Part shown: piece after piece, positions 25,442-37,270 of the stretch
Numbering within the stretch: the first letter of the stretch is position 1
Layout: every line of letters begins with the position of its first letter
NCBI GenBank assembly: GCA_032207245.1
Contig: CM063510.1
Span: 52,406,993-52,470,992 of the forward strand
Reading direction: 5' to 3'
Length of the DNA stretch: 64,000 nucleotides
From: Pardosa pseudoannulata
Lineage: Eukaryota > Arthropoda > Arachnida > Araneae > Lycosidae
Program-made: the position numbers and the translations under genes
Notes under the pieces: model-generated
The model's database searches: none
What the model saw: the letters and a program-made list of their open reading frames with translations, nothing else
Told to the model about the DNA's origin: nothing

Positions 25442-26815
25442 TTAACATATTGTGTGCGAGTACATTTCGCAGCGGAATTGTATCGGCAACGGGCATTTTG
25501 AGCGTAAATTTATTTATTCAGTTAAATCTCCATAGATCGAAAATGATTTAATTTTTTAACCGACTTTTCGTATTCTGTATTTAAATATATAAACATATAT
25601 ATCAATAGAAATATATAAATAACAACCATAAGAATTTTGTAAACAAAAATATATTTTTAGTGGATAAATTTATAATAGTATCGTAAATATGAAAAATCAA
25701 ATAGAAATAGTAGTATATATGTACCTTATATAGTAGTACATAATAGTAGTTCCTTAAATAGTAGTATATATATACTTCCCCACAGTGATCTGCACGTGCA
25801 TGTACAGCTGTGGGTGGATTTTCCAAGAGAAATTTAGGACTCCAATTGTTCACATCAAGTTTAGGGACCCCTGCAGAGAAGCTATAGATCACGGAATGGC
25901 AGCTTAACGGTCAAGCTCGCACAGAGATGTAACAATGAGTTTTGGGAGCAGGGGCTAAAAATGTCAGCTTGCACAAAAGGGGCTACTTTAATGAACCCAC
26001 CTGCACTCTAGAAGGGGGTGCAGATGTGGGAAAATTTCCCGAAACAAGTGATTGGAAAGGAAGAAAAAGGGGCGTTAAAACCGATGTGATTAGTTGGGTA
26101 AACGAAGTTAAGGAGAGAAGTTGAAGTCGGGATTCGAGAGAAGCGGGACAATAATCCTAAGTCCCGCTCACCAGCACCGACTAGTCCCGTGTACCCGAAC
26201 ACCCGGACCAACTCACCGTATAAGGAAAGCCTCTGCCTGACACTCTGTACCAACTGAAGGAACGACGCATCGCTTGAGGAAAGCCCCTGCCTGCTCCCCT
26301 GTGCCTTTAATGGAGGTAAAGATAAAATAATATTTACAGTCACTTAGGCCTCTGTTAGTAATTTAACCTTGTGATTGAGTGATAGCGCATTATAAAGGGA
26401 GTTGTAATAATTATGGTGTAAATATAAGACATAAATAATTGATGATTATGATGTATGATAGCCAAGGATAAATTTCTAAATGAATGTACAGAATAAATGT
26501 CTGAATCTCAATATAAAGTATTATATTCTTACTGTGTTTCCCCGTTGTAACCGAACACTGTTGTTAATGTTGTAAATACATTACAGCACTATAGTTTTAA
26601 TTTTTTTATAATTATGTTATACATAAACATTTTTACATTATAAAATATGAAAGACAAGCACATTCGGCTTCTTTTTTCTGTATATACCGCTATTTTTGTA
26701 CCCACAAACAATGTTGTTACACTAACCCGTATTAGTACATGACCCGAGCTCAAGTCTCAATCGTCAGAAAACGTACTAATAGGTGTTCCGCATACAATGT
26801 GTTAAAAATATATAG
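25442..26815. mobile_element. TTAA-flanked MITE family F, copy 4, split by an insertion
   Basis: Left part 25442 to about 25720 and right part about 26590 to 26815 together give about 505 bp, matching the intact 507-bp copy at 44765-45271 in the same orientation. Outer TTAA sites are at 25442-25445 and 26812-26815. The continuous sequence expected at the break (GTAGTATATAGTTTT, as in copy 3) is separated by about 870 bp. Confidence 0.85.
25770..26589 (+). mobile_element. LTR-like insertion inside F copy 4
   Basis: This foreign block has a higher GC content than the MITE it interrupts. A segment from TGTAACA (25928) to ATTACA (about 26584) has the TG...CA ends of a long terminal repeat. It also has the expected order of a TATA box (CATTATAAAGG, about 26385), a polyadenylation signal (AATAAA, about 26490) and a short downstream tail. 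The 150 bp before TGTAACA (CCCACAGTGATC onward) would then be internal sequence of a truncated element. An internal direct repeat AGGAAAGCC.CTGCCTG occurs twice (about 26222 and 26278). No primer-binding site, clear polypurine tract or protein is visible, so other transposon types remain possible. Confidence 0.45.
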
Positions 26816-26951
26816 CAAATTTTCAGAATACATTTAGTTGTAATCAAAAAAATATACTTTCTAGATTTAGTTTTCTTAATTACCTGCAAACATGTCTCTT
26901 AATATGAGGATTTTTCTAAAACCTTGATGTTTACTAACTCCTGAACACTAT

Positions 26952-26983
<32 letters not shown>

Positions 26984-27334
26984 GTATGATTTCATTTTAA
27001 CTTTCACACTAGCTTAAGTTTTCTTTTAGCTAAGGAACTTATTGTTTTGTTCGCAAACGATTTTTTAACTTCAATTTAATTCTCTGTTTAATGCTTTAAT
27101 CGATACGTTTACTTCAGCGAAGCAATTAGTTTAATCTAATTAAAATTTCCTTTCAACGCATATAAACAGATTTTTTTCAAAAACAAAATTCATTGAAATC
27201 GACTTTTTAATCAAGATATTTTACCGTTAAACATTATCTTTTGATCACGCAATTTCTACTACATTTAATATATATTTTAATTAGAGAGTGATTAAGAAAT
27301 TTAAAATATAGGAATGCAAAACTAGACGTCGGCA
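26816..27334. other. AT-rich spacer with 29-bp poly(T)
   Basis: A homopolymer of 29 T lies at 26955-26983. Otherwise nothing is recognised. Confidence 0.6.
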
Positions 27335-27512
27335 TCCCCTATATAATAATAGCCTAAGTTGTCTGTCCGCGAGTTTCTGAAGCGGTTTACCTGGAATGGA
27401 TACAGGCATCCATATTGGATTTTTCACGAGTTAGGGTTAGCAAAATTGAAAGCGAGTTCGAAATCCACCCCATGCCCCCTTTTCGAGCATTTAATGCTAT
27501 TATTTCAAGCCT
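27335..27512 (+). mobile_element. Non-autonomous Helitron family H, 5'-end fragment (copy 1)
   Basis: Begins TCCCCTATATAATAATAGCC directly after an A, as expected for a Helitron 5' end (A|TC). It then matches the family body: GAAGCGGTTTACCTGG, TCCATATTGGATTTTT, GAGTTAGGGTTAGCAAAATT, CGAAATCCACCC, TTTTCGAGCATTTAATG. The copy is internally deleted relative to 56962-57902 and stops near 27512. Confidence 0.8.
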
Positions 27513-27639
27513 TATCCTTCTTTTTATTCTATACGTAATTCATTCTTGTTAGGATGGCAAAGGCGGAGAGTAATATTTAAATTTTTGGACTGTTTCTACT
27601 TGACTACCTGATTTTATATACTCTAATTAGTTCACTCAC

Positions 27640-27735
27640 AACGTGCAGGCTTTGTAGGCTTGGTAGAATGTCCGTCCACTTGTTCGTCGTACTTCTCGGG
27701 TTGACAGTTCTATCCCCGACGCAGCCAGTTTTTTT
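27640..27735 (+). repeat. Possible second tRNA-derived SINE head
   Basis: TAGGCTTGGTAGAATG resembles a pol III A box, and AGTTCTATCCCCGACG about 55 bp later resembles a B box with its flank. A T-rich stretch follows. This differs from the main SINE. No second copy was found here and no target duplication was identified. Confidence 0.35.
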
Positions 27736-27944
27736 TTAATGTCTAATAAATTTAATATTTTCTGCTTTTTCTTTTAAATTCTTTTTCCGAAAGTTGTTTT
27801 ATTATTTTAAAAATAAATTTTTACTATTTTTTCAACTTTTTATAATTTTTATAATTTTTATTTTATTAAATTCACGTATTGCTTTAAGGATGTCCGTGGC
27901 CACATAAACATTTCATGTTTTCTCTCCTTAAACTTTCTTCTCGT

Positions 27945-28920
27945 AATGTAATAATAGCCTAAGTTATCTATGCGTTTGTCCTCGAATTTATGAAGCTGTT
28001 GGACCTGGAATGGATAGAGCATCCATATTGGATTTTTGATGAGTTAGGGTTTGCAAAATTCAAAGCGAGTCCTAAACTATAGATCCGATTCTGAAGTAAA
28101 TTGGTATGAATAAGCTTCGTATCACAGTGAAAAGTATTATCCTCTTTAAAACGTTCGAAATCCACCCGTCCCATTTTCGAGCTTTTAATGCCATTATAGC
28201 CCCGTTTACATGTGCCAGTCATGTACTCTTCTTTTTACCCGGGTAAAGGGATTTTGCTTGGAGGGTTGGAGAAACCTGTTTACATGGTCACTTATTTCTA
28301 CCCTCCATTTCGCCGGGATCGTCGCTAGAAGTCACGTGATCATAAAGGACGGCAATCATCTGTAAGCGCAAAGGATGATGGGAAAGGAGAGTAAACTCTG
28401 CTGTTACCCAGGTAGAAAGGTGGGTTCTTTCTACCCCTCAATTTTTTCCCTAGCTAGGGATAATTCTTGAAAAGGGAGTACAATTCGCGTATCTGCCCTG
28501 CATTCTACGCTGCTTTTGGAACATGTAAACGGGGCTTATATCAAGCCCCATTTTAAGAGAAAGGGATTAAATTTGTCAATTTATCACATAATAGATAGGT
28601 AAAAATAGCAATTTTTTCTAGCATTATGACTTTATTCCTTTAACCATCTCATTTAATCATTTCTTATTTTAAATTATTTAAATATGTTCTGCATTATTTT
28701 CATACGTTTTATCACTAAACTTAGATATTACATAAATAGTTTTCTTTTTTATTTGACTTAAATAATAAAGTACATATGTGATAATTTTAATCGACATTTT
28801 TTTGTTGAAAGGTAATTCTCATAAAAAAAACCATCTTTTTTACCTGCCTCATAGGATTCTTTACAATTCTGGGAAATTAAAAATTTTACTGATCCCGTTA
28901 TATGACGGGCTATATCCTAG
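27945..28920 (+). mobile_element. Non-autonomous Helitron family H, copy 2, with nested MITE
   Basis: Near-complete copy. The 5' end is mutated (ATGTAATAATAGCCTAAGTT) but the body is continuous with the family. The 3' end has the hairpin CCCGTTATATGACGGG, seven bases, then CTAG followed by T. It is interrupted at 28199-28535 by a TIR element with a TTATA target duplication. Removing that gives about 635 bp, so it also carries deletions compared with the 941-bp copy at 56962. Confidence 0.83.
28199..28535. mobile_element. 337-bp MITE with perfect 15-bp TIRs and TTATA target duplication
   Basis: Ends are GCCCCGTTTACATGT and its exact complement ACATGTAAACGGGGC. TTATA flanks both sides (28194-28198 and 28536-28540). 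The interior is less AT-rich than the host and contains a TTACCCGGGTAA palindrome. No coding region was found. The 5-bp duplication does not fit the common TA, TTAA or 8-bp classes, so the superfamily is left open. Confidence 0.85.
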
Positions 28921-28991
28921 TCATAAAATAAAATTCACCTTGCCGGGAAGGCATCGCAATAATATTCCAACTAGGCTGTTGATTCATATAA

Positions 28992-29022
28992 TTTGGTTTG
29001 ATTTGGAGTGCTATTGTCGATA
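28992..29022 (-). repeat. SINE tail fragment
   Basis: A short match, TTTGGTTTGATTTGGAGTGC, to the 3' end of the main SINE in reverse orientation. Confidence 0.45.
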
Positions 29023-32000
29023 TTGTTTTTCTACGTAAGAACAGTTTATATCAGAACCTCTGCTTAAAGTCGTTAATCTAAAAAATTTACTAAATATGTG
29101 TAAAGATGGGAAATACAACAGATATATTCTCGTAAACTAATTTAACATTTGAAAAATAACCTCTCATTGGGCAGCAAGGAAAACTGAAGATTTCGTTAGA
29201 TTTTCCTAAACTACAAATCCAAATTATTTTTAAAAAATGACATCGAATAGTCAATGTCACAAATCAGGAATTTATAAAACAGTTTAAAAGAATGAACAGC
29301 CTGTTAGCCAGATTATAATACTAAATGCAGAGCCATAGTAATTGAGTCACAAATAAATTAGAACTAGTCTTAAATAGATATTTCTCAGCTAAGAATGAGC
29401 TTATTTATCAGAGCAGGGTGTAAAAATGAGCAATGTTTAATTTTACATGCTCTATGCAAACTAGATCTTCAAACTAGATTTTCATTTATTGCTCTACTGT
29501 ATATGTTGATGAAAATAGTGGTTGGTGGATTCTGGAAAGATTTAGCGTAGATCTTTTGAAAAGCTACGATCAAATTTTCGGTAAAAGAATACATATACTG
29601 GCAACTACTGTTTAAAACCAACTTTTACAGGCGATCATCCATTACAGGAATGGCTTCGAAAATGGCCTCCTGCACTGAAAAGAAGTATCTTTTTTTTTAC
29701 ACATTAAATGACCTTATACTACCTAACATGAATTTCAAGGTGAAAACGGAGTTTAAATTAATGCAACCAAGATTATCATTCAATGGACCTTTTACGATGA
29801 ACTTTTTTTGTGTAGAGAATATCTACATGGCATTTCAGTGAGTAACGATATCGATCCTATAGTAAATACTTGAAATGTAATACATCGTCAACTAATAGAC
29901 TTTCTATCATTCAAAAAGCAACGGTAGAAATGCATATTTTCTGTTTGAAACCCACGGAATTTGTTGTTTGGTTAGCTGGAGTGCTAAAGACAACTGTTTA
30001 GCTGAATGAGTGTTAATGGGACAAAGGTCCATTGCTTCAGCCGAGTTCAAACAACGGACAACATTACCTGCATTCGAATTATTCCAAACAACGATTTCCG
30101 GTACCTAAAAGCAGCAACTTTTTATTCTTACAAAGTTCAGCTGAAATCGACGGAAAGATTAAGTTTTATAGGGAATCCCATGAATGATAATATTTTAAAA
30201 ACACGAGAACATAACTCTCTTACTAGAGAAATGCATTATTAGAATAAGTAATTCTTACAATGCATATTTTAAAGTAATAGTTCATATATGATTCATACTG
30301 CAGGTACTTAATGCTTTTGAAAATAACCGAGAAATTCGACAAAGCACCAACCCGATATCTGACTTTATTCCTAGTTGATACAAAATTCATTAGATTTTAC
30401 TGTAGATTTTGGCTTTACAGATTTCTTAAAGAGGAAATAAGAAAGAACAATCAAGAAAACAATCTAAAAATATGAATGGTATGAAAAGTAGTAAATGGCA
30501 TGGTATGATGACACAAGTGAGCAATAAAATTTAAATAAAAAGCATTGCACTGTAAGTTGAACTAAACTGAAAGTGAAAAATGAATACCGCAAGGAAGATA
30601 AACAATATATTACATTGTATTATTTTAAAATTGTATAGCCTCAATATTTTATTTAAACTGAAAAGATATAGAAAAAATAAGTTTCGTATATGTCATAAAT
30701 TTAAAGAGAAAAATTCAAAAATTAAGACATGCATAAAAAGAAATCAAAACAATGAAAGTAGTGAAGGTTGAATTAAAATATTAGATAAAAAATCTTATTA
30801 CATACTTTAGTATCAAATAATGTCAGTACGTGCATGTAAGCCGCATTAAATATATTTATTTCATAAGAAGTAAATTATCGTTGCAATTATTATCACAAGA
30901 ATACCCAATAAAAATGCAAAAGATCATAAATCTTTTTTATAGTTTTATTAAATCCTTTATTGGAAACTATTTTAAAGCAGTGATATCACATAATGTGGTC
31001 TAGAACTGTAAGTTAGATAAAAATAATTGTATTAAATCAGTGTTTGACTTATGGGGACATACCATCTTCAAGCAACTTTTAATGGCACATGTTTTCTTAT
31101 TTGTGTTTTATCATATCTTTTTTTAATCTTAAATGCATGAGATTTTCAGCATTTGTTCTCAATTTTTATTTAATTAATTTTGCCGAATTAACTTCATTTC
31201 TATAAAATAAGAACATTTTAAATAAAGTACAAAATAAGAGTTATTAAAATTTTAAAACTTTCTGACACGTGCATATACTTATAACACAACGTGAGTTACC
31301 TCACTAATTTTTCCTAACAATTTGTAAACAATTATTAAATATGATTAGGTATATACAGATTTTTTAAAAGTATAAAAAATACAACACTATTAAACTGAGG
31401 TTTGTGAAAAGTAAAAATAAAGTTTACAAATTCCATGTCAAATGCTATAAATACTTAATGAAATAAATAATCGTAAGTCCCCATGTATTTACTGTGAAAA
31501 TTTAAAAATTTTAAGCAATAGTTTACATTTTTTATTTACAGTTCAAGAAAGGCAAAAATCATCCTTTTCAGTAAAATGCATTTAAATTTTTTTGGTTTCT
31601 TTAAAATCTAGGATATTAAATGCAAAGATGGTATAGCTTTACAGGTAGTAATTCGAATATTTCAATGGAGTTTGTTTTAAACGATTCAGAAATGCACAAA
31701 TTTAACATGCGAGGAAGCGCGCTAAGTCTCTGAGGCTCGGTTTCTCAGCTAAATACCAGCAAAATTGCTTTTGGGGATAATCAGCAAATTCATATTGCCA
31801 AAAATAATTATTAAAAGTTTAAAATGCATTTCAGATTATTTAAAATACTGATTTTTAAAAGTATTTAGAACTCTAGATAATTTTAATTAGCATTCTGAAA
31901 GAACAAACATAAGACATTCATATGTTAAAAACTTAAATCACATGTTTCATCACTTTAATAAAATAACGACTATTTTTCACAGCATTTAACCTCCGTCCAC

Positions 32001-32865
32001 AAACATGAAATAAAAATGCAAATGTGTATGCGCGTCCAATAGGTCTCTGGAGCCGGAATAAACTGAAAGTACCTCTTTCCGGGAAAAATATTCAAAGAGA
32101 ATTGCGAAACTGCGTATTATTGCGGTCTATAAGACCTATCCGACACCTACTAGAAATCTGGGAACTTTGTTTCTATCATGTGATATTGTCTGGAATGTTT
32201 TTTTATAATGCTCAGACCTCAGAGGAATTTTTAATGTTTTATGAGTTATGTGTTCCTTTATGTAATTAGTATTCTTTCATAAAATTTACAGGTGTTATAC
32301 GCAATTTCGGTATTGTAAAGATTAAATAACATTGTATCATTTAAATATTGTATCCAACCTTACATTATATATATTTGGATATCACCGTCTACGAATTTTA
32401 AACATTTTTCCTAAAAACGGGGTTTACTATTCGTCAACACTGCATAATACCGTTGCACTGAATATACAGAGATCCAACAACATTGTGTTTTACCATTCAA
32501 CCATCCCACATCGATATCTATTGTTCGAAATGGAGAGGTTCATTGTATCGAAATCGGTCTGATTACAAAAGCATATTTGGAATTACAGAACAAACAGCAA
32601 TGCTGCGATATTTCGCCTTTCATCGAACCTTGTTATATTGTAACCAATGAAGTGTAGATACATCGCAGAAATACATACAATTATGGTGAATTTAAACAAA
32701 CCAAACCTTCATATTGAGGGGATAATTTGTAATTTTATACTCGCTTAAAATATTAATTCTCAACCTTTTTTAAGCTACCGCTCTCCTACAAAGCCGACAG
32801 GGGTTCAACACCTCCTCCCTTTGTAAAAATTCCTTATTTTAAGGAATAGGGATGGAGAAGTACTG
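29023..32865. other. AT-rich region, nothing recognised
   Basis: About 3.8 kb without a supported gene. Short open frames (for example 29650-29841, 30006-30242 and 32024-32269 on the plus strand) have no recognisable domain. A possible very old SINE trace near 29960 (GTTTGGTTAGCTGGAGTGCTA) is too short to call. Confidence 0.4.
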
Positions 32866-32877
32866 AATTATAAGAGG

Positions 32878-33044
32878 TTATGTTAAGTTTGGAGTGCTAC
32901 GGTGCACTGTTTTGCTGACGAGGGCTAATGATACCAGGACATAATGCTTAGAGTACATTCCGAATGACTAAGAACAGCGGGACTCGAACCCTCGAATTCC
33001 GGTACCGAAGAGCAGTGCTCTACCATTTGGCCATCTTTCGGCTA
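32878..33044 (-). mobile_element. tRNA-derived SINE with target-site duplications
   Basis: Flanked by 12-bp direct repeats AATTATAAGAGG (32866-32877 and 33045-33056). In reverse orientation it reads TTTGGAGTGCTACGG, GAGGGCTAATGA, CATTCCGAATG, then GGGACTCGAACCC (B-box complement) and TTTGGCCATCTTTCGGC. Confidence 0.9.
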
Positions 33045-33056
33045 AATTATAAGAGG

Positions 33057-33960
33057 AAAAACGTTTTATTTTCTTCAACATAAATACATACCAATATTAA
33101 AAACAAAATCGTGAGACATTCTTAAAACATTACTAATCTACAATATATTTATACCAAGTATTAATTTTACGGATGATTTTATGAGTTAGAGATATAAAAT
33201 ACTAGTACCATACTTTTTAATTTTTAGTAATCCAAACTTTTAATATTGCAATTTTTCATAGATAATTTTTAATACTTTTTAAGTAACTCTTAAATAATAA
33301 TGAGTTTTTGGTATATTGAACTCTTATTTAACTCTTTCAGTATTTTCGATATATTATTATCACATTTTTAGACATTTTACATACTTTACGTTTTAATGAT
33401 TTTTTACTACATTTTTCAAGACGTTAAATTTTATTACATCTTTTATGATTATTTACAAATGGTTTTGCAATATGGTTTGATGTTTAGTCTTAAAAATGTA
33501 TAACAGGTTTACAAGTTTAATATTAATAATTCAACACGGTGACTAATTACTAAATTATTCAAACATTTTAAGGAATATTATAAGAGTTTTATTATTTGAG
33601 AATGGAAGGGCAGGGGTCACTAGTTTGTGAGCTAACAGGAAGGCTAGGTAAGCCCGGTCAAGACAAAAACCCATACCTGCTTGAACATACAGTTTATTTG
33701 TATATTTATTAGACCTTTATGTTTATAAACAGTTTAATCTCAGACGTTAATAAGCGGAAATCTTTGGCCTACATGTACTCCGTCACTGATTGTGTATACT
33801 ATATAGTATTTTCACCCGAGTTATATTTGTATTCAAAGTTTTAGATGGACTGGATACAGAATGCAAGTTAAATTTCAAGTAAAACATTTGGACTGGTAAT
33901 ACATAAAAACATTTGAATGTTCAGTATAATTCTATTTACTCTTTGAAAAGCATAAAATGG
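33057..33960. other. AT-rich region, nothing recognised
   Basis: No supported feature. Confidence 0.5.
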
Positions 33961-33990
33961 CTTGGTTTGGTTTGGAACACTACAATCTAG
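33961..33990 (-). repeat. SINE tail fragment
   Basis: TTGGTTTGGTTTGGAACACT is the tail end of the main SINE in reverse orientation. The rest is missing. Confidence 0.5.
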
Positions 33991-35335
33991 TATTTAACGA
34001 AATTTGATGCTTCAAAATGCTTTATAAACTTAATTAACCCAAAAGTTATACGCAATCTTCAAAACAGATCATTTTATTTTAAAATTTGCATGGCTATGTA
34101 ACATTAAGTGGGGTTCATATATGATATTAATGAACAATAATTAAGTAATAATACAATAAAATAAATTAGCATTTTTTAAACCATGAAACATTTCAAAGTT
34201 TCTTCGAATAGGTAGAGAAACTGACATTTTATACATAAATATATTATTCAGCTTCTTACATTATTTTTTAAGGACTCATGACATCTTAAACATTAAAATC
34301 AAATCAAATCAGAAGATGAGTTAAATAATTAAATGATTTAATATTATGCTGCATGACATCTTCAGGAGACAGTTCTTGACATCTTGGATAAAAATTGTCA
34401 TAATCTGCATTGACACATGAAATGACTAACGCCTCCAAGTTGTCATGTGATAAAGTCTTAATTTAAATTCAAGTAAACTTATAGGATTGGCACAGGACAC
34501 AAACAGAAAGGAAAAGTATAAAATGGTGTTCATACAGATAAATGTCATTTTAACTTTAAAATCTAACAATTTAATCTATTTAAATCTAACTAAATTAGAG
34601 TCTAACATAAAAATGTTTTATTTGTATATTCCTGTAAACATACTGATTTGTCAAATTTACAATAACGACTTACCACCTGTATTTTAAAACTAAAAATTAA
34701 AGTTTTACATAACGGCTAGATGATTAAAAGGTGACTTCAAAACTAAAATTTTGTTGAAAATCAAGTTTACACTATTTTTGATATCTTACAATAAGAACTT
34801 AATAAGATGCCTTACTAGGTAATGGAGATGGTTAAAATGAGAATTCGACTGAAGAAGAGTAAGTTAGTTTTCCAGGTAAATGCGTTAGTTGGGCTAATTT
34901 TTCTGTTATTTTCTTACGTCCCTTGCCACCTGTGGAATATGGTATTAACTGTATGCTAACATACACCATTAATCCACCAGAGAAATGTACGATTTATTTT
35001 CGGATTTTGAAATTTCAAGTAAGATAAACCGCTAATCTTTAAAAGACTATATTTTAAAGTAATCATTGTAAAAAAAACTAAAATTAACCCCGTCATGCAC
35101 AATAAGGGATTATGATATTTATTCATTTCATGTGCTATTGTAGACTTTGTTCAGTCTACCTCGTCAAGAGGTGTTGTAAGAAGACGCTGTGTGATATAAT
35201 AGTATATTACTCAAATGCTTTACTCGTGCGTCGATTCTGTTTTGTTTACAATGTTCATGATGCTCCTACTCCCATATAGTTAACGTTATCAACAACAAAG
35301 TTGCTTTCACAAATCATTAAACTAGAAAGAAAGGC
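33991..35335. other. AT-rich region, nothing recognised
   Basis: No supported feature. TTAACCCCGTCATGC near 35086 resembles a TTAA-element end but has no partner. Confidence 0.45.
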
Positions 35336-35400
35336 ATTGGTTTCGGACTTTATGGTCTACCTTTTGAAACACGAAGGATAATGAGACTGGGACTTACTGC

Positions 35401-35937
35401 TTAACCCTTTGAGGGGCACCCACAGAAACTCTTTGGTTTTCAATGAAATTAGTTTATAAATGTTACCTATGGATCTTTTAAATATGAAGTATGTGAAAAA
35501 TAAATTATATTACTTGCGGAATAAGCAAGGAGTAATTTGATTGCGTAATCACCTTCCTTGGAACAAAATGAAAAGGACACATTTTTTTTAATAATATTGA
35601 AAAAATACCTAATAATTTTTATTAAAAGGGTATATAAATCAAACAGATAAGAAATTTGTACGTGAAGTTTAAATCGGTACTTTTATTTTAAAGTCTTAAC
35701 TTTGAAAAATCGAGAATTTTTGCTTTTAGGATCGGGTTTTGATAAAGCTTGATTCTAAAAGAAGATTTTGACAGGAATAATTAAAAAAAAAAAAAAAAAA
35801 AAAAAAGGAAAAAAATTAAGTGTCGGTGGTTTCATGAAAAAATTGAAAATCAAAAACTTTTTTTTGCTATATAAATCAGAGAAAAAAAGTTTTAACAACC
35901 GGTATATTATATATACCAGTGCCCTTCAAAGGGTTAA
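35401..35937. mobile_element. TTAA-flanked MITE (piggyBac-type), family A
   Basis: The 537-bp element has TTAA at both edges and 15-bp terminal repeats CCCTTTGAGGGGCAC and CCCTTTGAAGGGCAC (14 of 15). It contains a poly(A) run near 35785. No transposase is recognisable, and the short open frame over the poly(A) run is not convincing. Confidence 0.88.
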
Positions 35938-36175
35938 CCCCATGAGGACCAACAAGTAAATGCTAGACGAGTCGACAGTTGTGAAAACAGTTGCCGTTTA
36001 CGCCATCTAGTAATTAAATCTAGCATTTAAAATTAAAATAAAACGTTCAGATCTCCGATTACGCTTCGCTGGTCTCTCAATATCAACAGCTAATCATTGC
36101 GTGGAAGTGACGCTGGACGGATAAGAGTGAAATCGCTGCTTCGCGTATACTAGACGTTCGTCGCGAAGGAATTAA
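35934..36175. mobile_element. TTAA-flanked MITE, family B
   Basis: This 242-bp block lies between the inner TTAA (35934-35937) and the TTAA at which the SINE resumes (36172-36175). Ends CCCCATGAGGACCAAC and TTCCTTCGCGACGAAC (reverse complement) share 9 of 16 positions, so the terminal repeats are weak. The location in an interrupted SINE supports it as a separate insertion that family A later entered at its left TTAA. Confidence 0.55.
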
Positions 36176-36500
36176 AGCCGATTTCAAATGGTAACTAACA
36201 TTCAATCCACAGTGGGTTTCGAACCCACGAATTCCGGTACCGAAGATCAGCGCCCTAATCATTCGGCCATTATTCGGATGAAAGAATCATATTGAAAGCA
36301 GTGTTCACTATACTTTTAATGTCGAACAGCGAATTAGGAACTGTTCAATATTTAACTCCTACAAACTCTAAATTTAGGTCAAATAACAGAAAAAATATTT
36401 GTTTCAAATGTTGTATAACAGTCCAAATCTAAAAATAAAATGTAAACTTTCTTAGCTTGATGATAACTTTTTAGGTGAACCAAGATAAATATATTTCGGA

Positions 36501-36680
36501 TTGTTTGGTTTGGTTTGGAGCGCTACGGTCTACTGTTTTGCACACGAGGGCTAATGAGACAGGGACCTACTGCTTAAAGCCGATTCCGAATGGCTACGAA
36601 CATCCATGCCATAGTGGGATTCGAACCCACGAACTCCGGTACCGTCGATCAGCGCCCTAACCAATCGGCCAGCATTCGGC
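36501..36680 (-). mobile_element. tRNA-derived SINE, full length with target-site duplications
   Basis: 180 bp flanked by perfect 11-bp direct repeats TATATTTCGGA (36490-36500 and 36681-36691). It reads tail (TTTGGTTTGGTTTGGAGCGC), body (GAGGGCTAATGAGACAGGGA), then B-box complement GGATTCGAACC and A-box region CCTAACCAATCGGCC. It is among the least diverged copies. A frame is open across the SINE, but it is not a gene. Confidence 0.93.
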
Positions 36681-37019
36681 TATATTTCGGACGGAAATTA
36701 CAAATATTTGCATACCAAGGGGTTATAAGAAGATGTCATTTCGTTTAAGTTCAGTTGTAGCTGAAATTTCTCATACGAATTACAGTACTCTTTGAATCCT
36801 TACATATGTTTCATATATCTTTTACTAAAGAGTTCAGAAGAGTTAGGTTTTAAAAATGTATCAACAATAACGAAGAATTAAAAATTTCGACGTTGATGGG
36901 TAAAAGTAGACTCGTGTCCCAAGATATAAATTTATCCATCATTTACATAGTTTTAAAAGTAACATTCCGTTTCTTTTCTTTCTTAATGAGCGACAAAAGT
37001 CGTTTCCCTTTCCCGGTTT

Positions 37020-37270
37020 TCGAAGGACGGTTTGAGAGAAGGATGTAGCGGAGGCGACGGTCCGAGAGACCTCCCCCATCCGGTGCGCGCCCGGTGTTCC
37101 CGGATCGATGTTCCGGCTGGCGCCCTTGCGTCGCTTGACTTTGACCGGGGACACCCCGCGATCGATGATGTCATCGGTACGACCCGCGAATCAAAAACTT
37201 CTCACACTCTGGAGCCACTTCCCTCCCACCCATTGTCTCAGGGAAAGACTCCGATGTCACCAGTTAATGA
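37020..37270. other. CpG-rich island, unclassified
   Basis: About 250 bp of GC- and CpG-rich sequence (for example GGAGGCGACGGTCCGAGAG and GGTGCGCGCCCGG) in AT-rich surroundings. Frames are open on both strands through it (for example 37032-37304 plus and 36939-37154 minus), as expected for GC-rich sequence. None shows a recognisable domain. It could be a promoter-proximal CpG island, an isolated exon or a transposon fragment. Confidence 0.5.

Larger units (their letters stand above)
35336..36278 (-). mobile_element. SINE split by nested TTAA elements
   Basis: The 3' part (35336-35400, ending GACTTACTGC) and the 5' part (36176-36278, AGCCGATTTC through CAGTGGGTTTCGAACCC to GGCCATTATTCGG) are the two halves of one SINE. 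In intact copies they join through CTGCTTAAAGCC. The break falls exactly at that TTAA, and 770 bp of TTAA-flanked DNA now separates the halves. Confidence 0.88.

Noticed and set aside
25942..26343. Frames on both strands in the GC-richer insert (25942-26124 plus, 26008-26343 minus)
   Set aside because: Overlapping frames in a GC-richer LTR-like block, with no recognisable gag, pol or other domain.
36475..36660. Open frame with WFGALRSTVLHTRANETG, also seen at 12873-13151 (-)
   Set aside because: It is the SINE sequence read through by chance. It recurs because the SINE recurs.
36610..36680. tRNA gene suggested by GGATTCGAACC and flanking sequence, also in other SINE copies
   Set aside because: The tRNA-like part is joined to the SINE body and flanked by target duplications. 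No cloverleaf with paired acceptor stem is present.
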